Assembly: GCF_013376045.1 (NCBI RefSeq)
Contig: NZ_JABMJG010000002.1
Coordinates: 682,001-746,000, forward strand
Length of the DNA stretch: 64,000 bases
DNA from: Variovorax sp. SG517
Lineage (GTDB): Bacteria; Pseudomonadota; Gammaproteobacteria; Burkholderiales; Burkholderiaceae_C
Direction: 5' to 3'
Positions 29,458-39,541 of this stretch are shown one piece after another. The notes beneath the pieces were generated by a model. That model was not told the origin of the DNA, made no database searches, and worked only from the letters and a program-made list of their open reading frames with translations. Made by a program: the position numbers and the translations under genes. Each line of letters starts with the position of its first letter. Position 1 is the first letter of the stretch.

Positions 29458-30044
29458 GCCGCCGCTCCCCAGTTGTTGCCGAAACGGGCGGCGAGCGCCT
29501 TCAGCCCGCGGTGGATGCCGACCTTGACGGCCGATTCCGACATGCCCGTCAGGCTCGCTGTCTCGGCCACCGAGCGGCCTTCGATCTTCACGTGCACGAT
29601 GGGCAGGCGCTGGCGCTCGGGCAGCGTTTCGAGCAGGCCGCCCAGGTCGCGCTTCGCGTCGCTGGCCTCCTCGGCGGATTCGGCGAACACGGCGAGGTCG
29701 TCGTCCAGCGGCTCATGCAGGTCTTCGCGGGCCGACTTGGCGCGCAGCAGGTCGATCATCTTGTAGCGCGCGATGGCATGCACCCAGGCCGTCAGCGGCT
29801 GGTCGCTCTGGTAGGTGTGGCGCTGGTTGTGCATGGCGAGCAGGCATTCCTGGACAAGGTCTTCCACTTCATCGGGCCAGCCAAAGAGGCGCTTGCCCAG
29901 AAAGGCGCGCAGGTGCGCGCTGAGCCGCTGCAGGAAGTCGCGGTAGGCCTTCGCGTCGCCGTCGAGGCCGCGAAGGAACAGGCTGCGCAGCGCCGCTTCC
30001 GCGTCGCCCGGGTTCGTCCTGCTGCCTACGGTGTTTCGTTCCAT
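29454..30044 (-). CDS. ECF sigma factor (SigF-like)
   Basis: This is a 196-residue extracytoplasmic-function sigma factor. Region 2 is visible at about 40-105, with FGWPDEVEDLVQECLLAMH for core binding and TAWVHAIARYKMIDLLR for -10 recognition. Region 4 (about 135-190) includes LPERQRLPIVHVKIEGRS and the recognition helix SESAVKVGIHRGLKAL. Its overlap with an NrsF-type gene puts it in the group that responds to chromate, cadmium or oxidative stress. No self-promoter could be identified with confidence. The upstream neighbour on the same strand is a cysteine-containing lipoprotein, 73 bases away. Confidence 0.9.
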   Translation of the reverse strand: MERNTVGSRTNPGDAEAALRSLFLRGLDGDAKAYRDFLQRLSAHLRAFLGKRLFGWPDEVEDLVQECLLAMHNQRHTYQSDQPLTAWVHAIARYKMIDLLRAKSAREDLHEPLDDDLAVFAESAEEASDAKRDLGGLLETLPERQRLPIVHVKIEGRSVAETASLTGMSESAVKVGIHRGLKALAARFGNNWGAAA

Positions 30045-30117
30045 CGGGCTGGCTGGTTACAGCCTTGTCGAAAAAGTTCTGACGGATTGTGCCGGGCCCG
30101 GGGGCGCCGGCATGGCT

Positions 30118-30426
30118 TCAAGGCTGCTTCAGGCACTGCTGGATGATCGGGCCGATTCGCGCCCCGACCTTTTCCTGGTCCTGCAGGTCGGCCACGGAGG
30201 TGTCCTTCATGACGCCGTCGGCCGCGCAGGTGCACAGCTTCTTGCGCTCTTCCTCCGACTTGTTCCCGCGCTCGCCCGCGCTCTTGACGCAGCTGCCGAT
30301 GAAGCTCTCCCGGAAGCTGGCCTTGAAGGCGGTGTCGAAGCCTTCGGAGAAACCCTCCCTGGCCTTGTCGCAGGCGCTCAGGCCGAGCAGGCCCAGCGCG
30401 AGAAATACACAGGGAAGCACACGCAT
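30118..30426 (-). CDS. Small cysteine-containing lipoprotein, unknown function
   Basis: This 102-residue lipoprotein has lipobox LSAC (acylated Cys19) after a short hydrophobic signal. The mature part has four further cysteines (46, 65, 67, 98), including CTC at 65-67, and a charged helical middle (GNKSEEERKKL). The cysteines could form disulfides or bind metal. A good GGAGGAAAG ribosome-binding site stands before the ATG. It lies upstream of the ECF sigma gene on the same strand and divergent from the URC1-type gene. I do not recognise the family. Confidence 0.72.
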   Translation of the reverse strand: MRVLPCVFLALGLLGLSACDKAREGFSEGFDTAFKASFRESFIGSCVKSAGERGNKSEEERKKLCTCAADGVMKDTSVADLQDQEKVGARIGPIIQQCLKQP

Positions 30427-30530
30427 CGTTCTTTCCTCCATCGCATCCGGTCCGTACGTCCGTCCCGCGCATTGTTCCCCATTCGCGCGGCGGCGGCCGG
30501 ATGCGCGGCGGTTCGCGCGTGGCGCGTTGC

Positions 30531-30559
30531 TTGCAAGCCGCACGCGTGATCGGTACATT
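30531..30559 (+). promoter_or_regulatory. Candidate promoter of the uracil catabolism operon
   Basis: TTGCAA (30531-30536) and TACATT (30554-30559) are 17 bases apart, each matching four of six consensus positions. The -35 box lies inside the perfect 10-bp palindrome GCTTGCAAGC (30529-30538), which could be an operator. GAGGG at 30569-30573 is the ribosome-binding site of the following gene. All of this is inferred by eye. Confidence 0.4.
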
Positions 30560-30579
30560 GCATTTTTTGAGGGCCCCCA

Positions 30580-31886
<1,307 letters not shown>

Positions 31887-31890
<4 letters not shown>

Positions 31891-33296
31891 ACAGCAACCG
31901 AAACCACGACGACCCGAACCTGCCCGCAGACGGCTCCGGAAGCCTGCGGCCCGGCGGCGCGGGAGAGGTGGATCCGTCCATCGAATTCACCGCCGACACC
32001 GCCCACCCGGCAGGCGCGGCCACGCTGCTGCGCACCACCGCCGCCATCCGCGAGCGCGCCAACGCCTTGCTGGCGCGCGCGCGGCGCGGCGAGTCGCAGT
32101 GGTTCCGCATCGGCGGAGACGACGCACTCGAGGACGCGGCGCGCACCGTGGCCGAGGTCACGCGCGAACGCTATCCGTGGGACACCATCCCGTATCACAG
32201 CCGCTGGCGCCATTTCGAGGCCGGCGGCGTGAACCGCCTCGAGGAACTCGACAAGCTGCTCGGCAAGGTCGACGCACGCCAGCGCGCCAGCGCGCACATC
32301 GACCTGGTGCTGGTGAGCGTGCTGCTCGATGCCGGCGCCGGCCCCGGCTGGCACTACACCGAATCGGCCACCGGCCAGCGCTTCACGCGATCCGAAGGGC
32401 TGGGCGTGGCGAGCTTCCACGCGTTCACGAGCGGGCTCTTCTCGTCCAACCCCGATCGCCCCTTCCAGGTCGACGCGGCCGGCCTGCGCGGCCTGGTCAC
32501 CGACCGGCTCGGCGACGCCTTCCAGGTGAGCGAGGTCAATCCGCTGGTCGGCCTCGCGGGCCGCACGGTGCTGCTGCGCCGGCTCGGCGAAGCCATGAGC
32601 GAGCAGCCGGAGACCTTCGGCGAAGAAGGCCGTCCCGCGGGCATGTTCGACGCCCTGGTGGCCCCGTTCGGCGCCGCCACGCCGCCCACCGCCGAGATCA
32701 CGGCGCACCAGATCCTCTCGCTGCTGCTGGAGACGCTCTCGCGCATCTGGCCGGCGGCCAATGCTGTCGACAGCATCGCGGCCGACGGCAGCGACAGCCC
32801 CGGCGGCATCGGCTCGGGCGACCCCGCGCTGGCGCTGGGCGACTGCTGGCGCCACAGCGCCGTGCGCGGCCCCGGGCTCACCAACGGCTGGATGCCCTTC
32901 CACAAGCTCTCGCAGTGGCTCACCTACTCGCTGCTCGAACCCTTCGAATGGGCCGGCGTGAAGGTGCGCCAGCTCGACGCGCTCACCGCGCTGCCCGAAT
33001 ACCGCAACGGCGGCCTGCTGATCGACAGCGGCGTGATCGTGCCTAAAGACCCGGCCTTCCTCGCCCGCACCTGGAAGGTGAGCGACGAATTCATCGTCGA
33101 ATGGCGCGCGCTCACGGTGGCGCTGCTCGACGAGGTCGCGCCGCGCGTGCGCAAGGTGCTCGACCGCACCGAGGAAGAGCTGCCACTGGCCTGCGTGCTC
33201 GAAGGCGGCACCTGGGCGGCGGGCCGGGCTCTGGCACAGCGCTTGCGAGACGGTGCGCCGCCTCTGCTGATCGAGAGCGACGGCACTGTCTTTTAG
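31887..33296 (+). CDS. urc4: URC4/Urg3 family protein (DUF1688)
   Basis: This 469-residue cytoplasmic protein belongs to the DUF1688 family, which includes yeast URC4 and Aspergillus Urg3. Family landmarks include RGESQWFRI near 67, [20 protein letters not shown] at about 97-116, and [20 protein letters not shown] in the last third. URC4 is essential for uracil degradation in yeast, but its reaction is not assigned; a step after the URC1 reaction on the pyrimidine nucleotide is likely. It is translationally coupled to the URC1-type gene and followed 44 bases later by upp, the same three-gene set as in fungi. The N-terminal 30 residues are low-complexity. Confidence 0.88.
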
Positions 33297-33340
33297 ACTC
33301 GGGTGTTCCCCGTCTTCCAGCAACGCCACAAAGAATTCCA

Positions 33341-33973
<633 letters not shown>

Positions 33974-34080
33974 GGCTCGCCCCCCAGGCTGCGCGCACTT
34001 CGTGTCGCTTCGCCCACCCCCTACCGGGGGCAACACCTGAGGCCCGGCAGAGCCGGTTCCTCGGTGTTTCTGGAATGGGC
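33974..34080 (+). repeat. Dispersed intergenic repeat, copy B
   Basis: This is the inverted partner of the element at 4570-4676. It starts immediately after the upp stop codon and carries the blocks CGCGCACTTCGTGTCGCTTCGC, split here by no gap, and CCGGGGGCAACACCTG. Internal complementary runs (CCCCC..GGGGG; CCGGC..GCCGG) allow stem-loops in the transcript. It could act as a 3' end or processing site for the upp message; the remaining 90 bases before the next gene hold only that gene's ribosome-binding site. Confidence 0.75.
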
Positions 34081-34169
34081 CGCGGCAGAGTTAGCGCCGC
34101 GCCCTGTGGTCGGGCACGAGGATTGCAGCGCTAGTTCTTTCACTACCAATCGAATCGAGGAGAAGTACC

Positions 34170-35174
34170 GTGACCGCACGCCGTCAATTGATCATCCGTT
34201 CCGTCGCCGTTGCCGCAGCGCTTGCTGCGGTGGGCGCCCCGGGCCTTGCGCTCGCTCAGGCCAAGCTGAAGGTGGCGGCGGTGTACACCGTGCCGTTCGA
34301 GCAGCAATGGGTGGGCCGCATCCACAAGGCGCTGAAGGCGGCCGAGGCGCGCGGGGAGATCGAGTACAAGGCCACCGAGAACGTGAGCAACGCCGACTAC
34401 GAGCGCGTGATGCGCGAATACGCCACGGCCGGCAACCAGCTGATCCTGGGCGAGGTGTTCGGCGTGGAGGCGGCGGCGCGCAAGGTGGCGAAGGACTTTC
34501 CGAAGGTGGCATTCCTGATGGGCTCGTCGCTCAAACCGCAGGCGCCCAACTTCAGCGTGTTCGACAACTACATCCAGGAGCCCGCCTACCTCAGCGGCAT
34601 GGTGGCCGGCGGCATGACGAAGAGCAACCGCATCGGCATGGTCGGCGGCTTCCCGATTCCTGAGGTCAACCGGCTGATGAACGCCTTCATGGCCGGCGCG
34701 AAGGAAACGAATCCGAAGGTCGAGTTCAGCGTGAGCTTCATCAACAGCTGGTTCGACCCGCCGAAGGCCAAGGAAGCGGCCTTCGCCATGATCGACAAGG
34801 GCGCCGACGTGATGTACGCGGAGCGCTTCGGCGTTTCGGATGCGGCCAAGGAAAAGGGCAAGCTTGCTATCGGCAACGTGATCGACACCCAGAGCCAGTA
34901 CCCCGACACGGTGGTCGCCTCGGCCCTTTGGAACTTCGAACCCGCGGCAGACCGAGCGATCAAGCTGGTGAAGGAAGGCAAGTTCGCCGCCGAGGACTAC
35001 GGCCAGTACGCGCAGATGAAGCACAAGGGCTCCGAGCTCGCGCCGCTGGGCACCTTCGAGAAGAAGGTTCCGGCCGACATCGTCGCGAAGGTGAAGGCCA
35101 AGCAGGCGGACATCCTCTCGGGCAAGTTCACCGTGAAGGTCGACGACAGCCAGCCCAAGTCGACGGCAAAGTGA
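34170..35174 (+). CDS. BMP-family nucleoside ABC transporter binding protein
   Basis: This 334-residue periplasmic receptor of the BMP (basic membrane protein/PnrA-like) family typically binds nucleosides or related purine/pyrimidine compounds. A Sec signal peptide covers about 1-30 (ends ALAQA). The mature part starts KLKVAAVYTVPFEQQWVGR, and GMVAGGMTKSNRIGMVGGFP is the typical mid-region. The start is GTG with GAGGAG seven bases upstream. It is the first gene of a transporter set that continues with an ATPase and two permeases; two unrelated enzymes are inserted after it. With the URC genes before and codA after, pyrimidine nucleosides are the most likely ligand. Confidence 0.92.
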   Translation: MTARRQLIIRSVAVAAALAAVGAPGLALAQAKLKVAAVYTVPFEQQWVGRIHKALKAAEARGEIEYKATENVSNADYERVMREYATAGNQLILGEVFGVEAAARKVAKDFPKVAFLMGSSLKPQAPNFSVFDNYIQEPAYLSGMVAGGMTKSNRIGMVGGFPIPEVNRLMNAFMAGAKETNPKVEFSVSFINSWFDPPKAKEAAFAMIDKGADVMYAERFGVSDAAKEKGKLAIGNVIDTQSQYPDTVVASALWNFEPAADRAIKLVKEGKFAAEDYGQYAQMKHKGSELAPLGTFEKKVPADIVAKVKAKQADILSGKFTVKVDDSQPKSTAK

Positions 35175-35182
35175 GGATGCCG

Positions 35183-36136
35183 ATGACGACGACGATCCGC
35201 TGGCGTTCCATTCTCGCGGCCAGCGTATTGGCCTTCGGCCTGAGCGGCTGCGTGGGTGTCTACAAGGGCGGCGCCGTCGCCATCAACAGCAGCACCCGGC
35301 TCGACGACACGCCGCGCATCGCGGTGCTCTCGGCCTTCGAGCCCGAGCTGAAGCTGCTGCTCACGCGCCTGCAGGGCCCGGTGAAGCACAGCGTGAATGG
35401 GGTGGAGTTCACCACCGGCACGCTCGAAGGCAAGCCGGTGGTGCTGTTCCTGTCGGGCATCAGCATGACCAACGCGACGATGAACACGCAGCTGGCGCTC
35501 AACCGCTTCCGCGTGACCAGCATCGTGTTCAGCGGCATCGCGGGCGGCGTGAACCCGTCGCTGCACGTGGGCGACGTCACGGTGCCGGCGCAGTGGGGCC
35601 AGTACCTCGAAGTGCTGATGGCGCGCGAGACCTCGCCCGGCAAGTACACCGCCCCGCCCTTCATCACCGACGCGACGCTGCCCAACTTCGGCATGATGTT
35701 CCCGCGCCCGGTCGAGGTGCGCTCGGCGGCGCGGCCCGAGATCCACCGCAAGTTCTGGTTCGAGGCCGATCCGAAGATGCTCGAGGTGGCGCGCAGCATC
35801 CGCAACGTCGACCTGGCCAACTGCAGCGCCGGCAAGTGCCTGCCGCGCAAGCCGCAGCTGGTGGTGGGCGGCAACGGGGTCTCGGGACAGGCCTTCATGG
35901 ACAACAAGGCCTACCGCGAGTACACCTACAAGACCTTCCAGGCCAACGTGCTCGACATGGAGACCGCGGCGGTGGGCATGGTCGCCTACAGCAACGGCGT
36001 GCCCTTCATCGCCTTCCGCTCGCTCAGCGACCTCGCGGGCGGCGGCGACGGCGAGAACGAGATGGGCACCTTCATGGGCATCGCGGCGGACAACTCCGCC
36101 AAGGTCATGCTGGCCTTCCTGGCCGCGTGGAAGTGA
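35183..36136 (+). CDS. Lipoprotein of the nucleoside phosphorylase/nucleosidase superfamily
   Basis: This 317-residue protein has a lipoprotein signal peptide (lipobox LSGC, acylated Cys23) followed by a MTA/SAH-nucleosidase-like (PNP_UDP_1) domain. Visible motifs are VLSAFEPELKLLLTRL, FSGIAGGVNPSLHVGDV, the purine/ribose-binding VLDMETAAVG, and RSLSDLAGG with the catalytic aspartate of the family. Such enzymes cleave the glycosidic bond of nucleosides and are nearly always cytoplasmic; export as a lipoprotein is unusual. It could release free bases in the periplasm for uptake. The chosen ATG (35183) has GAGG six bases before it; an ATG at 35177 is possible. It follows the BMP gene by eight bases. 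Confidence 0.82.
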   Translation: MTTTIRWRSILAASVLAFGLSGCVGVYKGGAVAINSSTRLDDTPRIAVLSAFEPELKLLLTRLQGPVKHSVNGVEFTTGTLEGKPVVLFLSGISMTNATMNTQLALNRFRVTSIVFSGIAGGVNPSLHVGDVTVPAQWGQYLEVLMARETSPGKYTAPPFITDATLPNFGMMFPRPVEVRSAARPEIHRKFWFEADPKMLEVARSIRNVDLANCSAGKCLPRKPQLVVGGNGVSGQAFMDNKAYREYTYKTFQANVLDMETAAVGMVAYSNGVPFIAFRSLSDLAGGGDGENEMGTFMGIAADNSAKVMLAFLAAWK

Positions 36137-36876
36137 CGGCGGCGCCTGGCGGCTTCATCCGACTCGTTCTGCTTCCGGGCATGGACGGCACCGGCGAACT
36201 CTTCGAGCCCCTGGCACAGGCCATGGGGCGGCGCGGCGCCATCGACGTCCTGCGCTACCCCGGCACCGAGCCGCTGGGCTATGACGAACTCGAACGGCTG
36301 GTCCGTGCACAGCTTCCTGCGGGTCAGCCCTTCGTACTGCTGGGCGAATCCTTCTCGGGCCCGCTGGCCATCTCCATCGCGGCAGCCCCGCCGCCGGGGC
36401 TGCGCGGGCTGATCCTGTGCTGCAGTTTTGCCCGACGCCCCGGACCGGGGCTGGCGCTGCTGCGCGGCGGCCTGCTCGAACTGTCGATGAAATTCCTGCA
36501 CTCCGGCCTGATGCGCAGACCGATGCGCCGCATGCTGCTGGGCCGCTTCGCCACGCCGCGCCTTGCGGCCTTGCTGCAGGGTTCGCTGCGGCAGGTGTCG
36601 ACCGCCGTCATGACGCGCCGCATGAAGGAAGTGCAGCGCGTGAACGTGGTCGACAAGCTTGCGCGGGTGCGCGTGCCCGCGATGTACCTTCAGGCCATGG
36701 AGGACCGCATCGTTCCCGACCAGGCCGCTCGTACCATCCAGCGTGCGCTGTCGGGCCTTCGCATCGTCCGGCTCGAAGGCCCGCACGGATTGCTGCAGGC
36801 CACGCCCATCGCCGCCGGCAATGCCATCGACAACTTTTGCCGCGAGCTCGGCAGTTCCGAGCCCGCCATCCCATGA
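36133..36876 (+). CDS. Alpha/beta hydrolase
   Basis: This is a 247-residue alpha/beta-hydrolase fold enzyme. The oxyanion region is LLPGMDGTGELF near 13-24, the nucleophile elbow GESFSG places serine at about residue 77, the acid is in MEDRIVPD, and the histidine is in GPHGLLQ near 217-223. The catalytic triad is therefore complete. The substrate is unknown; it could hydrolyse an ester or amide in the pyrimidine route or be a passenger. The start is GTG overlapping the previous stop (GTGA), and the end overlaps the ATPase gene (ATGA), so it is firmly part of the operon. Confidence 0.82.
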   Translation: MTAAPGGFIRLVLLPGMDGTGELFEPLAQAMGRRGAIDVLRYPGTEPLGYDELERLVRAQLPAGQPFVLLGESFSGPLAISIAAAPPPGLRGLILCCSFARRPGPGLALLRGGLLELSMKFLHSGLMRRPMRRMLLGRFATPRLAALLQGSLRQVSTAVMTRRMKEVQRVNVVDKLARVRVPAMYLQAMEDRIVPDQAARTIQRALSGLRIVRLEGPHGLLQATPIAAGNAIDNFCRELGSSEPAIP

Positions 36877-38477
36877 ACCCTCTTGTGCTCCGGCTCGGCG
36901 GCATCACCAAGCGCTTCGGCACCCTGGTGGCCAACGACGCCATTTCCCTCGACCTGCACGCAGGCGAGGTGCTGGCGCTCCTCGGCGAGAACGGCGCCGG
37001 AAAGTCGACGCTGATGTCGATCCTGTTCGGCCACTATGTCGCCGACGAAGGCAGCATCGAAGTCTTCGGCTCGCCGCTGCCGCCGGGCAATCCCAAGGCG
37101 GCACTCGCGGCGGGCGTTGGCATGGTCCACCAGCACTTCACGCTGGCCGACAACCTGAGCGTGCTCGACAACGTGATGATGGGCACCGAGCCGCTGTGGC
37201 GCCCGGTGTCGCGCCGCGCAGCCGCGCGCGAGCGGCTGCTCGACGTGGCAAGGCGCTTCGGCCTGCCGGTGCAGCCTGACGCGCTGGTCGGCAGCCTCTC
37301 GGTCGGCGAGCGCCAGCGCGTGGAAATCCTGAAGGCGCTGTATCGCGGCGCGCGCATCCTCATCCTCGACGAGCCGACCGCCGTGCTCACGCCGCAGGAG
37401 AGCGAGGCGCTGTTCGCCACGCTCGCGCAGATGGTGGCGCAGGGGCTGTCGGTGATCTTCATCAGCCACAAGCTCGACGAGGTGCTGCGCGTGTCGCACC
37501 GCATCGCCGTGCTGCGCGGCGGCAAGCTGGTGGCCGAGGCGCGCACTGCCGACACCACGCAGGCGCAGCTCGCGCTCTGGATGGTCGGGCACGCGGTGGA
37601 GGCGCCGAAGCGCCGGCCCGCGAAATCGGTGGGCGATGCCGTCTGCGTGCTCGACCACGTGAGCACCGCGGCCTCCGCCAAGGGCGACGGGCGCGACCGG
37701 CTGCGCGAGGTGTCGCTGACGCTGCGCGCGGGCGAGATCACCGCCATCGCCGGCGTATCGGGCAACGGACAGGTCGCGCTGGCCGAGCTGCTGTGCGGCA
37801 CGCGCCGCGCGACCTCGGGCACGGCGCAGCTGATGGGCCGCGCGCTGCCGCCCTCGCCTGCCCGGCTGGTGCAGCGCGGCGTCGCGCGCATCCCCGAAGA
37901 CCGGCACGCAATCGGCGTGGTCGGCGACCTGCCGGTATGGGAGAACGCGGTGTCGGAGCGGCTGCGCAGCCCCGTGTTCTCGCGCTGGTCGTGGCTCGTG
38001 AAACGCGCCACCGCCCGCCTCCATGCGCGGCGCATCGAAAAGGCGTTCGACGTGCGCGGAGCAGGCCTGATGGCGCCGGCCCGTTCGCTCTCGGGCGGGA
38101 ACATGCAGAAACTGATTCTTGGACGCGCCCTGCTGGCGCCCGAACAACCGGAGCCCGATGCCGGCCAGGACAAGGCCGACAGGAAGCATCCCAACCGGGC
38201 CCCGCGCCTGATCGTCGCCCACCAGCCCACCTGGGGCCTGGACATCGGCGCTGTTGCCTACGTGCAGCAGCAGCTGATCGCCGCGCGCGACGCCGGCGCT
38301 GCCGTGCTGGTGATTTCCGACGACCTCGACGAAGTGCTCGCGCTGGGCGACCGCGTGGCCGTGATGCACGGCGGCCATCTGGGCGAGGCGCGCCCTGCGG
38401 CGGCATGGACGCGCGAGGCCATCGGACTGGCCATGGCCGGCGCGACAGCAACTCCCGCCAAGGGAGCCTCGTCATGA
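36873..38477 (+). CDS. Nucleoside ABC transporter ATPase (two ABC domains)
   Basis: This 534-residue ATPase has two ABC domains, as in the RbsA/NupA type. The first has Walker A GENGAGKS at 38-45, signature LSVGERQRVEI and Walker B ILILDEPTAVLTP. The second has a degenerate Walker A GVSGNGQVAL, LSGGNMQK and LIVAHQPTWGLD, the form normal for this family. About 23 residues rich in Pro, Asp and Lys (422-444) are inserted between the signature helix and Walker B of domain two, in a place where related proteins have a short loop. It powers the two permeases that follow, and the genes overlap by four bases on both sides. Confidence 0.92.
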   Translation: MNPLVLRLGGITKRFGTLVANDAISLDLHAGEVLALLGENGAGKSTLMSILFGHYVADEGSIEVFGSPLPPGNPKAALAAGVGMVHQHFTLADNLSVLDNVMMGTEPLWRPVSRRAAARERLLDVARRFGLPVQPDALVGSLSVGERQRVEILKALYRGARILILDEPTAVLTPQESEALFATLAQMVAQGLSVIFISHKLDEVLRVSHRIAVLRGGKLVAEARTADTTQAQLALWMVGHAVEAPKRRPAKSVGDAVCVLDHVSTAASAKGDGRDRLREVSLTLRAGEITAIAGVSGNGQVALAELLCGTRRATSGTAQLMGRALPPSPARLVQRGVARIPEDRHAIGVVGDLPVWENAVSERLRSPVFSRWSWLVKRATARLHARRIEKAFDVRGAGLMAPARSLSGGNMQKLILGRALLAPEQPEPDAGQDKADRKHPNRAPRLIVAHQPTWGLDIGAVAYVQQQLIAARDAGAAVLVISDDLDEVLALGDRVAVMHGGHLGEARPAAAWTREAIGLAMAGATATPAKGASS

Positions 38478-39541
38478 TGCGGCTCGAGCGACGCCACGAG
38501 ACTTCGCGCACGGCGCTGGTGCTCGCGCCCATCGGCGCGATCGTCTTCACGATGGCGATCAGCGCGCTGCTGGTGCTGTGGGCCGGCGCGCCGATCGGCC
38601 GCACCTATGCGCTGCTGCTGCAGGGCGGCTTCGGATCGGTGTTCGCGTGGAGCGAGACGCTGACGCGCGCGATCCCGCTGATCCTCACCGGGCTGGCAGC
38701 CACCGTCGCCTTCAAGGCGCGGCTCTTCAACATCGGTGCGGAAGGCCAGCTCTACGCCGGTGCGCTGGCCGCCGTCGCCGTGGGCGGCATGCACGGCGGC
38801 ACCGGCTTCGAGCTGTCGCCGTGGCTGCTCTTCCCGCTGATGATGCTGGCCGCCGCCATTGCCGGCGCGCTGATGCTGCTGGGTCCGGCGCTCATGAAGA
38901 ACCGGCTGGGCGTGGACGAAGTCGTCACCACGCTGCTGATCAACTTCATCGTGCTGCTGGGCGTGTCGGCGCTGCTCGACGGGCCGATGAAGGACCCGAC
39001 CGCCATGGGCTGGCCGCAGAGCGTGTCGCTGCAGTCCGACCTGGAACTGGGCAAGCTCGTCGCGCAGACGCGGGTGCACACCGGCCTGCTGTGGGCGATG
39101 TCGCTGGCGGTGACGGTGTGGGCGATCTTCAAGTACACGGTGCTGGGCTTCGACATCCGCGCCGTGGGCGCGAACGCGCGCGCCGCCGCCTTCGCGGGCG
39201 TGCCGGTGACGCGCACGGTGGTGATGGTGGCGCTGCTCTCGGGCGCGCTGGCGGGCCTGGCCGGCGCCATCGAGGTGGCGGGCCGCACCAGCTACGTCAC
39301 GCTCGACATGTCGCCGGGCTACGGCTACACCGGCATCGTGATCGCGATGCTGGCGGGGCTGCATCCGCTGGGCGTGATCGCCGCCGCGGTGTTCGTGGCG
39401 GGCATGCTGGTCGGCGCCGACACCATGAGCCGCGCGGTGGGCGTGCCGACCTACATCGCCGACGTGATCGTCGCGGCCTCGCTGATCGCGGTGCTGGTGG
39501 CCACGCTGCTCACGCAATACCGGGTGAGGATGACGAAATGA
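38474..39541 (+). CDS. Nucleoside ABC transporter permease 1
   Basis: This is a 355-residue inner-membrane permease of the BPD_transp_2 (branched-chain/sugar) family with about nine helices. The family stretches ARLFNIGAEGQLYAGAL (about 78-94) and GANARAAAFAGVPVTRTVV, the cytoplasmic loop that contacts the ATPase, are present. It is the YufP/NupB-like partner in BMP-type nucleoside uptake systems. The first of two adjacent ATGs overlaps the ATPase stop. The end overlaps the second permease by four bases. Confidence 0.92.
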   Translation: MMRLERRHETSRTALVLAPIGAIVFTMAISALLVLWAGAPIGRTYALLLQGGFGSVFAWSETLTRAIPLILTGLAATVAFKARLFNIGAEGQLYAGALAAVAVGGMHGGTGFELSPWLLFPLMMLAAAIAGALMLLGPALMKNRLGVDEVVTTLLINFIVLLGVSALLDGPMKDPTAMGWPQSVSLQSDLELGKLVAQTRVHTGLLWAMSLAVTVWAIFKYTVLGFDIRAVGANARAAAFAGVPVTRTVVMVALLSGALAGLAGAIEVAGRTSYVTLDMSPGYGYTGIVIAMLAGLHPLGVIAAAVFVAGMLVGADTMSRAVGVPTYIADVIVAASLIAVLVATLLTQYRVRMTK

